64,000 nucleotides of DNA, taken from contig JAXMBK010000015.1 in assembly GCA_046349935.1 (NCBI GenBank), forward strand, positions 62,001-126,000, in the 5' to 3' direction. Below are positions 1 to 8,879 of the stretch, in pieces. The position numbers were made by a program, and so were the translations under genes. The notes under the pieces were generated by a model that saw only the letters and a program-made list of their open reading frames with translations, was not told the DNA's origin and ran no database searches. The number at the start of each line of letters is the position of its first letter. Position 1 is the stretch's first letter. The stretch comes from CAIXSC01 sp046349935. Its GTDB lineage: Bacteria; Planctomycetota; Planctomycetia; Pirellulales; Pirellulaceae.

Positions 1-773
1 TGGCGACCGACGCCCAACACGCTCCCGTCCGCGGCGAATGCAAACGCCGTTTCGTCACCCGCCGTCTCCTGAAACACGGCGCGTTTGCGCCACACCAGCC
101 CGTCGTCGCTTTCCAACATCAGCGACTCCACATTCTCCGGTTCGCCGCGCGCCATGATCTCGAAGCCCGGTTTGCGACGTCCGCACAAATAGGCCTTGTC
201 GTCGAACGCCGCCGCGCGCCACACGTAATGCCCGAACGTGCCCTCCAGCATCACGGGGCTCGTCCACTTCGCGCCATCGTCGCTGTATGCCGCATACCCC
301 AAGTGTTGATTGAGGTCGTAATCCTTGACGGGAATCGTCGTTTTGCCGCTGTACCAAGTCCCCGTGTAGACGAACAGCCGATCTTTGAACACCAAGAAAT
401 GTGGATCGCGAGTATCCCGCAGCGGTACGCGGAAGCGATGCACCTGCTCCCACTCGCGACCATCCACGCTCCGCAACACGATCGTCGACGCCGTTGGATG
501 CACCATGTGCCCGTCCGGGCAGCTGCGAAACGTCAGGTAAAGATGTCCCTTGAACCGCACCAAGTCGGTGAATGCATTGTGCTCGCCGTTGTGAAACACG
601 CGTCGCACCGACTCCACGCGCACTGTAGGCGGTTTTCCAGTCGCCTCTTGCGCCATGGTCGGCGGCGCCCCCAACCCCAGCGCGATCGCCGCCATCCCCC
701 AAGCGACGACGCCCCAAGCTGCTGCCCCCCGCCGGCTCCCGATTACGACAACCGCCGCGCCTAACGCCTCCAT
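1..773 (-). CDS. Secreted sialidase-like beta-propeller protein, 3' end cut by window edge
   Basis: The reading frame opens at an ATG at 773, preceded by a good ribosome binding site (AGGAAGGG), and runs off the left edge, so the C-terminus is missing. The N-terminus is a long hydrophobic signal region ending near PTMAQE. The mature part alternates short beta-strand segments with Asp-box-like motifs (RSVDGREW, YSDDGAKW, ESDDGLVW), the usual mark of BNR/sialidase-type propellers. No catalytic assignment can be made from the fragment. Exo-acting glycosidase or a non-enzymatic propeller are both possible. It is divergent from the gene at 1005, with 231 bp between them. Confidence 0.72.
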   Translation of the reverse strand, partial: MEALGAAVVVIGSRRGAAAWGVVAWGMAAIALGLGAPPTMAQEATGKPPTVRVESVRRVFHNGEHNAFTDLVRFKGHLYLTFRSCPDGHMVHPTASTIVLRSVDGREWEQVHRFRVPLRDTRDPHFLVFKDRLFVYTGTWYSGKTTIPVKDYDLNQHLGYAAYSDDGAKWTSPVMLEGTFGHYVWRAAAFDDKAYLCGRRKPGFEIMARGEPENVESLMLESDDGLVWRKRAVFQETAGDETAFAFAADGSVLGVGR

Positions 774-1004
774 CCGTTTCACCCTTCCTGGTTAACTCGG
801 CCGCCGTCCGCCGAGCCCTTCATCGCAGGCGACGCGCTGTACAACGCCTGTCGGGCTCGACGACGGTCCGAGACGACAAAGCATAGAAGCCGGCGCCGCG
901 GCGGTCGACGGGTCCGTGCGCGCCCACGCATTTGACAATCGCCAAGCCGCGCGTCGACAATCACTTCATTCCGAGACTCTTCCTCCGGCCCGCAATCGCC
1001 TACT

Positions 1005-1955
1005 ATGTCGCTCGCACCATTAGCCTCGAAATCCGCCGCGTCGCTCGTTGCACTTTGCACCGCAATCCTGTGCGCCGTGTTCGCAATCACGGACGGTCGC
1101 GCCGCAGACGATCCCGTCTTCTCGGGCCCGCAAGTCGGCGAGAAGCTGCCGCCATTTCGCGTTCGCGGCGTATTCGACGACGATGCGGGAATGGAGCTAG
1201 ACTTCGTCAAGCGCGCCGACGGCAAGCCCCTTGTCCTGATCTTCGTGCACGACGTCAATCGTCAGTCGATCAGCATGACGCGAGTGCTCTCCCAGTACAC
1301 CCATTCCCGCGCCGCCGAGGGACTCGCGACCGGCATCGTGTGGCTCGACGACGACGCCACGGCCGCCGAAACGATGCTCAACCGCATCAAGCACGCTCTC
1401 ACTCCTCAAGCGCCGGTCGGCATTTCACTTGACGGCGTCGAAGGCCCCGGCAGCTACGGCCTGAATCGCAAAGTCATGCTCACAATCCTCGTCGCCAAAG
1501 ACAACCGAGTCGCCGCGAACTTCGCGCTCATTCAGCCTAGCCTGCAGGTCGACTTGCCCAAGATCTTGGCCGCCGTCGTCGCCGTCGCCGGCGGCAAAGC
1601 CCCGTCGCTCGACGAACTTCCCGAGATGCGCGGAAGAATGGAATCGCCTGCCAAAGGCGCTGCGGAACCACCCAACCTTCGGCCGCTCCTCGCTCCATTG
1701 ATCAAACGAGGCGCGAGCGACGACGAGGTCGCTGCAGCGGCACGCGCAATCGATCAGCGGATCGCCGACGATCCGGCCGCTCGCCGTGAACTGGGTCGCA
1801 TCGTCCACACCATCATCGATGCCGGCAAACTTGCGAACTACGGCACGCCGAAAGCGCAAGAACATCTACGGCGCTGGTCGCAGGAAATCGCTCCTCCGCA
1901 ACGCCCCGACGGCGCACCGCGCGAGGAACCCAAGCCCAAAGAGGCACAGCCGTGA
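1005..1955 (+). CDS. Exported thioredoxin-fold (redoxin-like) protein without a CxxC motif
   Basis: This 316-residue protein has an N-terminal signal peptide ending near GRAADD. A region of about residues 40-190 resembles the AhpC/TlpA redoxin fold: VGEKLPPFRV opening, then PLVLIFVHD where the active-site strand should be. The cysteine pair expected after that strand is replaced by HDVNRQS, so thiol chemistry is unlikely. The C-terminal third is polar and helical and ends in a Pro/Lys/Glu-rich tail. Its stop overlaps the next gene's GTG start by 4 bp (GTGA), which indicates translational coupling with the cytochrome. The ribosome binding site is weak. A structural or heme-delivery accessory role is only a guess. 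Confidence 0.72.
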   Translation: MSLAPLASKSAASLVALCTAILCAVFAITDGRAADDPVFSGPQVGEKLPPFRVRGVFDDDAGMELDFVKRADGKPLVLIFVHDVNRQSISMTRVLSQYTHSRAAEGLATGIVWLDDDATAAETMLNRIKHALTPQAPVGISLDGVEGPGSYGLNRKVMLTILVAKDNRVAANFALIQPSLQVDLPKILAAVVAVAGGKAPSLDELPEMRGRMESPAKGAAEPPNLRPLLAPLIKRGASDDEVAAAARAIDQRIADDPAARRELGRIVHTIIDAGKLANYGTPKAQEHLRRWSQEIAPPQRPDGAPREEPKPKEAQP

Positions 1956-4081
1956 TCGGGGCCCTGCTTGTCGCGTCGCTGTGCAGCCTCGATCCTTCCT
2001 ACTTTGATTTGCAGGTCGTCCCCCTGCTGACGCGCGTCGGCTGCAACTCGGGCGCCTGCCACGGGGCCGCCGCCGGACGGGGTGGTTTTCGACTTTCCCT
2101 GCTCGGCGCCGACCCGGACGCCGATTACGACGCGATCGTGCACGCGTTGGAAGGACGTCGAGTCCATCTCGCAGCGCCGGCCCGCAGCCTGTTCCTCCTC
2201 AAACCTACCGGACAAATCGACCACGGCGGCGGCAGCCTTTTCGCCGAAGATTCTCCCGAAGCTCAACGCTTGCTGCGTTGGCTCGCCGGCGGCGCTCCGC
2301 GCGGCGCAACAACATTGGTACGCGAACTGCGAGTCGAGCCGCGTCAGATCACGGTCGACGCGACGCCCGCCGCTGTGCCGCTGAAGGTAGTCGCCCTCAT
2401 CGACAACGTCTCCGCCCCCGTCGCACTCGACGTTTCCGAGTTGGCGCAGTTCCAGTCCGCGGATCCCGCCGCGGTCGACATCGACGACCAAAACACGGCT
2501 CGCATCACGCGCCGCGGCAGTCACATCGTCTTGGTTCGCTACCGCAACCACATCGTCCCGGTCACGTTGCGAGTTCCCTGGGCCGACGCCCCTGCCGCGC
2601 CCGCAGCCGCTCCGCCCATCGCCCCTCAACGGGCCGACAACTTCATTGATCAAGAAGTCGCGCGCGTTCACCGCGAACTGCGCATCACTCCCGCTCCGCT
2701 GGCCGACGACGCCGCGTTCTTGCGTCGAGCGACCTTAGACCTGACAGGGCGTTTGCCGACCCCCGAAGCCGTCGAGCGGTATTTGGCCGATCCGCTTCCT
2801 GCCAAGCGTTATCAGTTGCTTGACGAGCTGCTTCAGTCCGAAGCGTTCGTCGATGTCTGGACGCTGCGTCTGGCACGTTGGTTGCGACTGCATGCATTAC
2901 CCAACGACGTCGTTGCTCCGACTGTCTTCGGTCGCTGGATTCGCGAGCAAGTCGCCGCTGATGCCGGCTGGGACTCCCTCACGCGCGAATTGCTGCTGGC
3001 CGACGGCGACTCGCACTCCGTCGGCCCCGCCAACTTTGCACGCATGGTCGGCGACGCGCGCGGACACGCGGAACTGGTCGCCGAGACGTTCTTGGGTGCG
3101 CGACTGGGCTGCGCCAACTGCCACGACCATCCGCTCGACCGTTGGACGCAAGACGACTACCACGGACTGGCGGCCGTCTTCGCGAAGCTCGACCGCGGCC
3201 GCCGCGTCCAGTTGCTTGACCGAGGCGCCGTCACGAATCTCCGCACGGGCGAACCTGCCGTGCCGCGCATCCCCGGCGTGCGCGATCTTCCAGGGACGCC
3301 CGATCCTCGTCGCGACTTCGCCGATTGGCTCGTCGCCGAAGGCCGCCCCGCCCTGGCCCGCGCCTATGTCAATCGCCTGTGGAAGGTCCTCTTCGGACGC
3401 GGACTGATCGACCCGGTCGACGACCTGCGTCCCACGAATCCGGCGACGCACCCCGAATTGCTCGATCGACTCACCGAGAGCTGCCTGCAGCATCAATTCC
3501 GTTTACGTCCCTTGTTGCGACAAATGGCTGCGAGCGACGCGTATGCTCGAGCGACGTTGGGCGCCGACGAGCCGGCGTATCGCACGACGTACCTTGCCGC
3601 CGCGGCGCGACGCCCTCTCGAACCCGAAGTGCTGGCCGACGCCGTGGTCGATGTGACGCTCGGCGGAAGAAACTCCAACGATGCGCCGACCGACCGAAGG
3701 TACGTGGAGTGGCTTGATCCTCTGGTTCCCGCACCTTCGCTCGACCTGCTCGGACGCTGCTCACGCGCGGCCGGTTGCGACGCCGCGTCTGCACTCGACC
3801 GCGGCCTCGCCGCACGCCTCCACCTGCTGAACGGCGACTTCATCAACCAGCGACTTGCGAGTGCCGACGGTCGGCTCGCCCAGGAGCTAAGCCGTTCCAC
3901 GGATGACGCCCGGTTGATCCGCGAGTTTATGTTGCGCACCTGGTCCCGGCCGCCGACCGACGACGAATCGCGCCGCTGGACGCAACGGCTGCATTCCGAC
4001 GATCCGGCCGAACGCCGCCGTCGTTTTGAAGATTTCATCTGGAGCTTGTTGAACAGCCGCGACTTTCGGGAAAACCATTGA
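1952..4081 (+). CDS. DUF1549/DUF1553 cytochrome-like protein
   Basis: This 709-residue protein begins with a short hydrophobic segment. The N-terminal motif GCNSGACHG (about residues 30-38) has four residues between the cysteines instead of two. A second, regular heme motif CANCHDHPLDRW lies near residue 386. DUF1549 occupies about residues 225-420 (DLTGRLPTPEAV, then LGARLGCANCHDHP) and DUF1553 follows (ALARAYVNRLWKVLFGRGL, HPELLDRL, RPLLRQM). Between the first motif and DUF1549 is an Ig-like beta region (about residues 120-210). The GTG start overlaps the preceding stop by 4 bp, and a DUF1501 gene follows within about 10 bp. These families are almost confined to planctomycetes and relatives. 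Their electron donor and substrate are unknown. Confidence 0.88.
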   Translation: MIGALLVASLCSLDPSYFDLQVVPLLTRVGCNSGACHGAAAGRGGFRLSLLGADPDADYDAIVHALEGRRVHLAAPARSLFLLKPTGQIDHGGGSLFAEDSPEAQRLLRWLAGGAPRGATTLVRELRVEPRQITVDATPAAVPLKVVALIDNVSAPVALDVSELAQFQSADPAAVDIDDQNTARITRRGSHIVLVRYRNHIVPVTLRVPWADAPAAPAAAPPIAPQRADNFIDQEVARVHRELRITPAPLADDAAFLRRATLDLTGRLPTPEAVERYLADPLPAKRYQLLDELLQSEAFVDVWTLRLARWLRLHALPNDVVAPTVFGRWIREQVAADAGWDSLTRELLLADGDSHSVGPANFARMVGDARGHAELVAETFLGARLGCANCHDHPLDRWTQDDYHGLAAVFAKLDRGRRVQLLDRGAVTNLRTGEPAVPRIPGVRDLPGTPDPRRDFADWLVAEGRPALARAYVNRLWKVLFGRGLIDPVDDLRPTNPATHPELLDRLTESCLQHQFRLRPLLRQMAASDAYARATLGADEPAYRTTYLAAAARRPLEPEVLADAVVDVTLGGRNSNDAPTDRRYVEWLDPLVPAPSLDLLGRCSRAAGCDAASALDRGLAARLHLLNGDFINQRLASADGRLAQELSRSTDDARLIREFMLRTWSRPPTDDESRRWTQRLHSDDPAERRRRFEDFIWSLLNSRDFRENH

Positions 4082-4090
4082 GACGTGAAA

Positions 4091-5398
4091 ATGCCGACTC
4101 CCTCAAACACTCGAGAATGGTTGTCGCCGGGACGCCGCCGCTTCCTGCAAACCAGCGTCCTCTTGCCGTTCGGATGGCAGCGTCTCGTCGATCGTTGTGC
4201 GGCGGATGCCCCGCTGGCGCCGCTGACGCGACGCGCGAAGTCGTGCATTCTTTTGTGGCTGGACGGCGGTCCGAGCCACCTGGAGACGTTTGATCCCAAG
4301 CCCGACGCGCCGGCCGAAGTGCGCGGACCATGTCGCCCGATCTCCACCTCCGTGCCGGGCGTTCAGCTCAGCGAGTGGCTGCCGAGGACGGCTCAGCACG
4401 CCGACAAACTGGCGATCGTGCGGTCCATCACCTCGCCGCTGGGTGAACACGGACTGGCGAACCATTACGTCCTCACCGGTTACAAGCCGTCCCCCGTCCT
4501 GCAGTACCCCAGCCTCGGGTCGGTGGTTGCGCGCATGCAATCGCAGCCCGCCTTGTTCCCGCCTTACATCGCCATCCCCGACGCGCGCGGCATGGTCGGC
4601 GCGGGGTTTCTGGGCGCGACGTACGAACCATTTGCGACCGGCGGCGACCCTGGCCAGGCCGAGTTTCGCGTACGCGACATGCAAACCTTCCCGGGAGTCG
4701 ACGAAGCGCGAGTGCGTCGTCGCCAAGATTACCTGTCGCAACTGGACCGTTCCTCCGGCGCATCAACCGACGCCAACTTCGCCAAGGCCTTTGAACTCAC
4801 GCTCTCCGACGAAGCGCGGCGCGCCTTTACGCTGGCTGATGAGCCGGAATCGGTGCGTGCTCGCTACGGACCGCGCACCTTCGGCCAAAGCTGTCTTCTC
4901 GCGCGACGGCTCGTCGAACGGGAGACGCCGTTCGTCGCCGTTCACTTCCCTGGCTGGGACACGCACGAAAACATGACGCTCGCACTACGCGACGGATACA
5001 GCGGCGCCAAAGTCGGCGTAGGACTCGTTCCTACGTTTGATCAGGCAATGGGGGCTCTGTTAAGCGACCTCCGCGACCGCGGGTTGCTCGACCAGACCCT
5101 GGTCGTGGCGATGGGCGAGTTCGGTCGCACCCCCAAGATCAACGCACGCGCCGGCCGCGACCATTGGCCGCGCGTCTTCAGCGCGGTGTTCGCCGGGGGC
5201 GGCGTGCCCGGCGGTCAGGTGATCGGCGCGAGCGACCGATTCGGCGAGAGCCCCGCCGAATCGCCCGTTACTCCCAACGACCTCGTGCGCACCATCTATA
5301 CCAAGCTCGGCATCGATCCTGATCACGAACTGATCACGGCCGACGGACGCCCCATCCCTCTCAATCAAGGCGGACAAGTTGTCTCGGCCCTGCTTTAA
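4091..5398 (+). CDS. DUF1501 protein, Tat-exported
   Basis: DUF1501 proteins belong to the alkaline-phosphatase/sulfatase-like fold group and are found next to planctomycete cytochromes. The N-terminus has a twin-arginine-type motif (GRRRFLQTS). Family marks follow: LDGGPSHLETFDPKPDAP, PSLGSVVARM, GWDTHENM and GEFGRTPKIN, then DHWP and the C-terminal GASDRFGESP segment. It belongs to the subgroup ending in a short TPNDLVRTIY tail. A GTG lies six bases upstream (4085). ATG 4091 is preferred, but the ribosome binding site decides weakly. It is the downstream partner of the cytochrome at 1952 and overlaps the next gene. Confidence 0.9.
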   Translation: MPTPSNTREWLSPGRRRFLQTSVLLPFGWQRLVDRCAADAPLAPLTRRAKSCILLWLDGGPSHLETFDPKPDAPAEVRGPCRPISTSVPGVQLSEWLPRTAQHADKLAIVRSITSPLGEHGLANHYVLTGYKPSPVLQYPSLGSVVARMQSQPALFPPYIAIPDARGMVGAGFLGATYEPFATGGDPGQAEFRVRDMQTFPGVDEARVRRRQDYLSQLDRSSGASTDANFAKAFELTLSDEARRAFTLADEPESVRARYGPRTFGQSCLLARRLVERETPFVAVHFPGWDTHENMTLALRDGYSGAKVGVGLVPTFDQAMGALLSDLRDRGLLDQTLVVAMGEFGRTPKINARAGRDHWPRVFSAVFAGGGVPGGQVIGASDRFGESPAESPVTPNDLVRTIYTKLGIDPDHELITADGRPIPLNQGGQVVSALL

Positions 5399-6446
5399 TC
5401 CGGACTCGCACCGCGGTCGATCGTGGCCACAAGCACTGGCGAGCTGCACGGTGCTGGCCTGGCTTTGCCTCGCTCGCTTGTCGACCGTTCGGGCCGTTGA
5501 AACAACGCAAGTCGACGAATCGGCGTCGCAGCCGCCCGTCACGGCGCTCGTTCTCCATCCCCGCGGCGACCTCCTGATCGCCGGCTCGCAGTCCGGGTTG
5601 CAGTTCTATACATGGCCCGAGCTGCGACCACAGCAGCGACAAACGACAAGCGTCTTGCAGATGCACGATCTGGCGATCGACGCGGGTGGTCAGCGTCTGC
5701 TCGTCGCCGGCGGCGAACCGGCTCAATCCGGCCGCATCGAACTGCTCGACCTGCAACAGCGCGAGCCGAATCGCACAGTGCGGCTCGGCGACGACGTCGT
5801 CTATCGAGTTCGCTGGGCTGCGCAAGACAGACTGATCGTTGCCGCAGGCGGCGACGGGATGTGTCGAGTTGTGAATGCCGCCGACTTCACCGAACGCCTA
5901 GCCTATCGAGGCCACTCGCGCGCCGTCTTGGCCCTGACCCTGCTGTCTGCGGCGGCGGGCGACATTCAAGGCGACGATTCCACTCGTCTGCAATGCCTTA
6001 CCGGCGGCGTCGACATGACGCTGCGACTATGGAATTCGCATACCGGAATCACTGCGCGAACGCTCGAGAATCACGTCGCTCCCATCAACGACGCGGCGTT
6101 GCGACCACAATCGAAATCGACCGTGCTCGACTGGGTCGCCAGCATCTCGGAGGATCGCACGGTTCGTTTGTGGCAGCCCGCCATCGGCCGGCTCGTACGT
6201 TTCGCGCGTCTCCCTTCCCCGCCGCGCGCTCTTGCTTGGTCGCACGACGGCGAGCGACTTTACGTCGCCTGCAACGACGGCGAAGTGCGCGAGCTTTCGT
6301 TCGAATCGCTGGAGGTGCTGCGACGTTTCCCTGGCCGCGTCGGCCGCCCCCACGCCTTGCTTGTCGACTCTCAACGGGCTCAACTCGCCGTCGCCGGTCA
6401 GCATGGCGTCAACGCCATCATGCTCCCCGCCAACCCGAAACCTTAG
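5379..6446 (+). CDS. Exported WD40-repeat protein
   Basis: This is a predicted periplasmic beta-propeller. A hydrophobic export segment (VLAWLCLARLSTVRA) is followed by about seven WD-like repeats, for example LTGGVDMTLRLWNS, ISEDRTVRLWQPA and LAWSHDGERLYVACNDG. The chosen start is a TTG at 5379 inside the 3' end of the DUF1501 gene (20 bp overlap), with AAGG just upstream. A GTG at 5451 would give a shorter signal peptide and is the main alternative. It completes the cytochrome, DUF1501 and WD40 set and probably acts as a protein-interaction platform. It converges on the GH43-like gene with only 18 bp between. Confidence 0.8.
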   Translation: MSRPCFNPDSHRGRSWPQALASCTVLAWLCLARLSTVRAVETTQVDESASQPPVTALVLHPRGDLLIAGSQSGLQFYTWPELRPQQRQTTSVLQMHDLAIDAGGQRLLVAGGEPAQSGRIELLDLQQREPNRTVRLGDDVVYRVRWAAQDRLIVAAGGDGMCRVVNAADFTERLAYRGHSRAVLALTLLSAAAGDIQGDDSTRLQCLTGGVDMTLRLWNSHTGITARTLENHVAPINDAALRPQSKSTVLDWVASISEDRTVRLWQPAIGRLVRFARLPSPPRALAWSHDGERLYVACNDGEVRELSFESLEVLRRFPGRVGRPHALLVDSQRAQLAVAGQHGVNAIMLPANPKP

Positions 6447-6464
6447 TGGACGCGGCAGCGGCCG

Positions 6465-7415
6465 TTAGCGCAGAGACTCCAACATGGCTCGCGAGACGGG
6501 GAACGCCGTCCCGTGCCGCGCCCCTGCCGGAAAACGGACTTGGTCGGTGATATCGCGCCACGTGACGCCGTCGGCGCTCTCCGCAGCGCCGTAATGGCCC
6601 TTGGTGTAACAATCGAAGTACACGCGGTAGGTCCGGCCGACGCGCAAGACCGTCGGCCCTTCGACCCAATCCCTTGCGATGATCGGCTGTTCGCCGATCG
6701 TCCAGGGGGCGTCGAGCCGATCGGCGAACGCCGCATGCAAGCGTTTTCGCCCCGGTCGTTCGTCCTTAAAGATCATCCCCAGTCGGCCGGCGGCCGCGAA
6801 CAGCGTCCCGTCGATGCTGTTGTATCCCGGGTTCATGAGCACCTTTGGCTCCGAGAACTTCTGAAAGTCTCGCGTCTCTATGGAGTAGAGTCGGTGGTTA
6901 TGATCGCCCCCTTCGTCGGTTTCAGGAAAGCGCCCCGGCACGGTCGTTGCGAACACCATGACGAACTGCTTCGTCGACTCATTGAAGAACAAGTCGGGCG
7001 CCCAAGTGTTCTTCGCCCCTGCCACGTTCTCATTCACAGGGATCGAGCGTTGCTCGCTCCATTTCAACAAATCCTTGGAAGAAGCATAGCCAAATCCCTT
7101 ATCCCACCAGCCGCTCGACCACACCATGTGAAACACGCCGTCGGGCCCTTGCACGATCGATGGATCGCGCATCAGCATGCCGCCGACCTGCGGCGTCAAG
7201 AACGACTTATCTCCTCGCAGCGACTCCCACTTGAGCCCGTCCTCGCTCCACGCGAAATGCAGTCCGTCCTCGCCGTTTCCCTTGAAGTAGCTGAACAGAA
7301 ACGGTCCGTCGGCCGCTTGCAAACCGCTCGCCAAGAGCGAACCGACGACCATGAACAGGACCGTCGCCGCGAACCTTCCCAGGCGTCTTGCAACTCGCAC
7401 CCCTTGAGCGACCAT
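6465..7415 (-). CDS. Secreted GH43-like glycoside hydrolase
   Basis: This 316-residue protein has a signal peptide ending near GLQAADG and reads as a five-bladed propeller. Sites typical of GH43/GH32/GH62-type hydrolases are visible: MRDPSIV (candidate general base Asp), NTWAPDLFF, SIDGTLF (candidate pKa-modulating Asp) and VEGPTVLRV (candidate acid Glu). These would make it an exo- or endo-acting glycosidase on arabinan, xylan or a similar polymer, but the substrate cannot be assigned. It is the last gene of the minus-strand run, 18 bp after the DUF1501 gene, so it is probably co-expressed with two cytochrome/DUF1501 modules. Confidence 0.78.
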   Translation of the reverse strand: MVAQGVRVARRLGRFAATVLFMVVGSLLASGLQAADGPFLFSYFKGNGEDGLHFAWSEDGLKWESLRGDKSFLTPQVGGMLMRDPSIVQGPDGVFHMVWSSGWWDKGFGYASSKDLLKWSEQRSIPVNENVAGAKNTWAPDLFFNESTKQFVMVFATTVPGRFPETDEGGDHNHRLYSIETRDFQKFSEPKVLMNPGYNSIDGTLFAAAGRLGMIFKDERPGRKRLHAAFADRLDAPWTIGEQPIIARDWVEGPTVLRVGRTYRVYFDCYTKGHYGAAESADGVTWRDITDQVRFPAGARHGTAFPVSRAMLESLR

Positions 7416-7433
7416 GTTGATTCCTCTCGCAAC

Positions 7434-8879
7434 TTACGAAATGATTCCCGAGACGACTCGTCCATGCACGTCGGTTAAACGATAATCGCGTCCTTGATGC
7501 CGAAACGTCAGCCGCGTGTGATCAATTCCCAACTGCCGCAACAGCGTCGCGTTGAGATCGTGCACATGCACGCCGTCGCGCACCACGTTGACGCTGAACT
7601 CGTCGGTTTCGCCGTACACCAATCCGCCGCGAACGCCGCCGCCCGCCAGCCACACTGAAAAACAGCCGCCGTGATGGTCGCGCCCGTAATTGGTCGGCTC
7701 CAGCTTTCCCTGACTGTACGACGTGCGACCAAACTCGCCGGCCCACACCACCAGCGTATCCTCAAGCAGCCCGCGACGCGCCAGGTCCTGCACCAGCGCC
7801 GCCGCCGGCTGATCGACGTCGCGACACTGCAGTCGCAGATCGCTCGGCAGATTGTAGTGCTGATCCCAGCCGCGATGGTACAGTTGTACGAAGCGCACGC
7901 CGCGTTCGACGAGTCGCCGCGCGAGCAAGCAGTTGGCGGCGAACGATCCGCGCTGCGTCGCCTGCGGGCCGTAGTCCTCAAGCGTCGCGGCCGTTTCGTC
8001 CCGCAGGTCGATCAGCTCCGGCACGGCCGCTTGCATGCGAAACGCCAACTCGTACTGCGCAATGCGTGATTGAATCTCAGGATCAAGCGCCGAGTCGGCG
8101 CGGCGGCCGTTAAGCTCCGCCAAGACGTCAAGCTGCTCGCGACGCAAACGCGCGTCGACGCCCGGGGGATTCTCCAAGTACAGCACGGGGTCCCCGCTGG
8201 CGCGTAGCGCCGCGCCTTGATGATTCGACGGGAGAAACCCGGAACTCCATAACCGAGCGTACAGCGGGTCGGCGGGGCGAGCGGCGCTGCCGCGCGAGAT
8301 CATCACGACGAACGCCGGTAGGTTCTCGTTCTCGCTTCCGAGCCCGTAACTGGCCCACGCCCCAAAGCTGGGCCGCCCCGGATGCTGATGCCCTGACTGC
8401 ATCAAAGTCACGGCCGGATCGTGATTGATCGCCTCGGTGTAAAGCGATCTCACCACGCAGATCCGGTCCGCAATCTGGGCCGTGCGCGGCAGCAATTCGG
8501 AAAGCCGCATCCCAGACTGCCCCGCTTGCCGAAAGGAAAACAGCGACGAGGTCACGGGAAACGAAGCCTGTCCGCTCGTCATCCCCGTCAACCGTTGACT
8601 TTTCCGCACCGACTCGGGCAGTTCCTGACCGTGCATCGCGCGCAAGTTCGGCTTGTAGTCAAACAGATCCAGTTGCGAAGGACCGCCGTGCATGAACAGA
8701 TAGATCACTCGTTTGGCTCGCGGAACAAAGTGCGTTCCCGTTGCGGGTCCGTCCTGAGCCAATAGCGATGAAAGGGCTGCGCCGCCGACGCCGGCACTCG
8801 TCAGGCTCAATATTCCCGAGCGCAACGCCGAGCGTCGCGTCGTCGTTATCGCCGCTTCGCCGGCGCAAAACCGATTCAT
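7434..8879 (-). CDS. DUF1501 protein, Tat-exported
   Basis: This 481-residue protein opens with a twin-arginine-like signal (TTTRRSALRSG, then SLTSAGVGGAALSSLLAQ). Family motifs are HGGPSQLDLFDYKP, PSFGAWASYGLGSENENLP, QLYHRGWDQH and AGEFGRTSYSQG, then DHHGGCF. The C-terminal block is VHVHDLNATLLRQLGID followed by GRDYRLTDVHGRVV. It belongs to the larger DUF1501 subgroup shared with the genes at 12485, 28217 and 52885. ATG 8879 overlaps the stop of the LamG-containing cytochrome by 4 bp (ATGA), so the two are translationally coupled. Confidence 0.92.
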   Translation of the reverse strand: MNRFCAGEAAITTTRRSALRSGILSLTSAGVGGAALSSLLAQDGPATGTHFVPRAKRVIYLFMHGGPSQLDLFDYKPNLRAMHGQELPESVRKSQRLTGMTSGQASFPVTSSLFSFRQAGQSGMRLSELLPRTAQIADRICVVRSLYTEAINHDPAVTLMQSGHQHPGRPSFGAWASYGLGSENENLPAFVVMISRGSAARPADPLYARLWSSGFLPSNHQGAALRASGDPVLYLENPPGVDARLRREQLDVLAELNGRRADSALDPEIQSRIAQYELAFRMQAAVPELIDLRDETAATLEDYGPQATQRGSFAANCLLARRLVERGVRFVQLYHRGWDQHYNLPSDLRLQCRDVDQPAAALVQDLARRGLLEDTLVVWAGEFGRTSYSQGKLEPTNYGRDHHGGCFSVWLAGGGVRGGLVYGETDEFSVNVVRDGVHVHDLNATLLRQLGIDHTRLTFRHQGRDYRLTDVHGRVVSGIIS

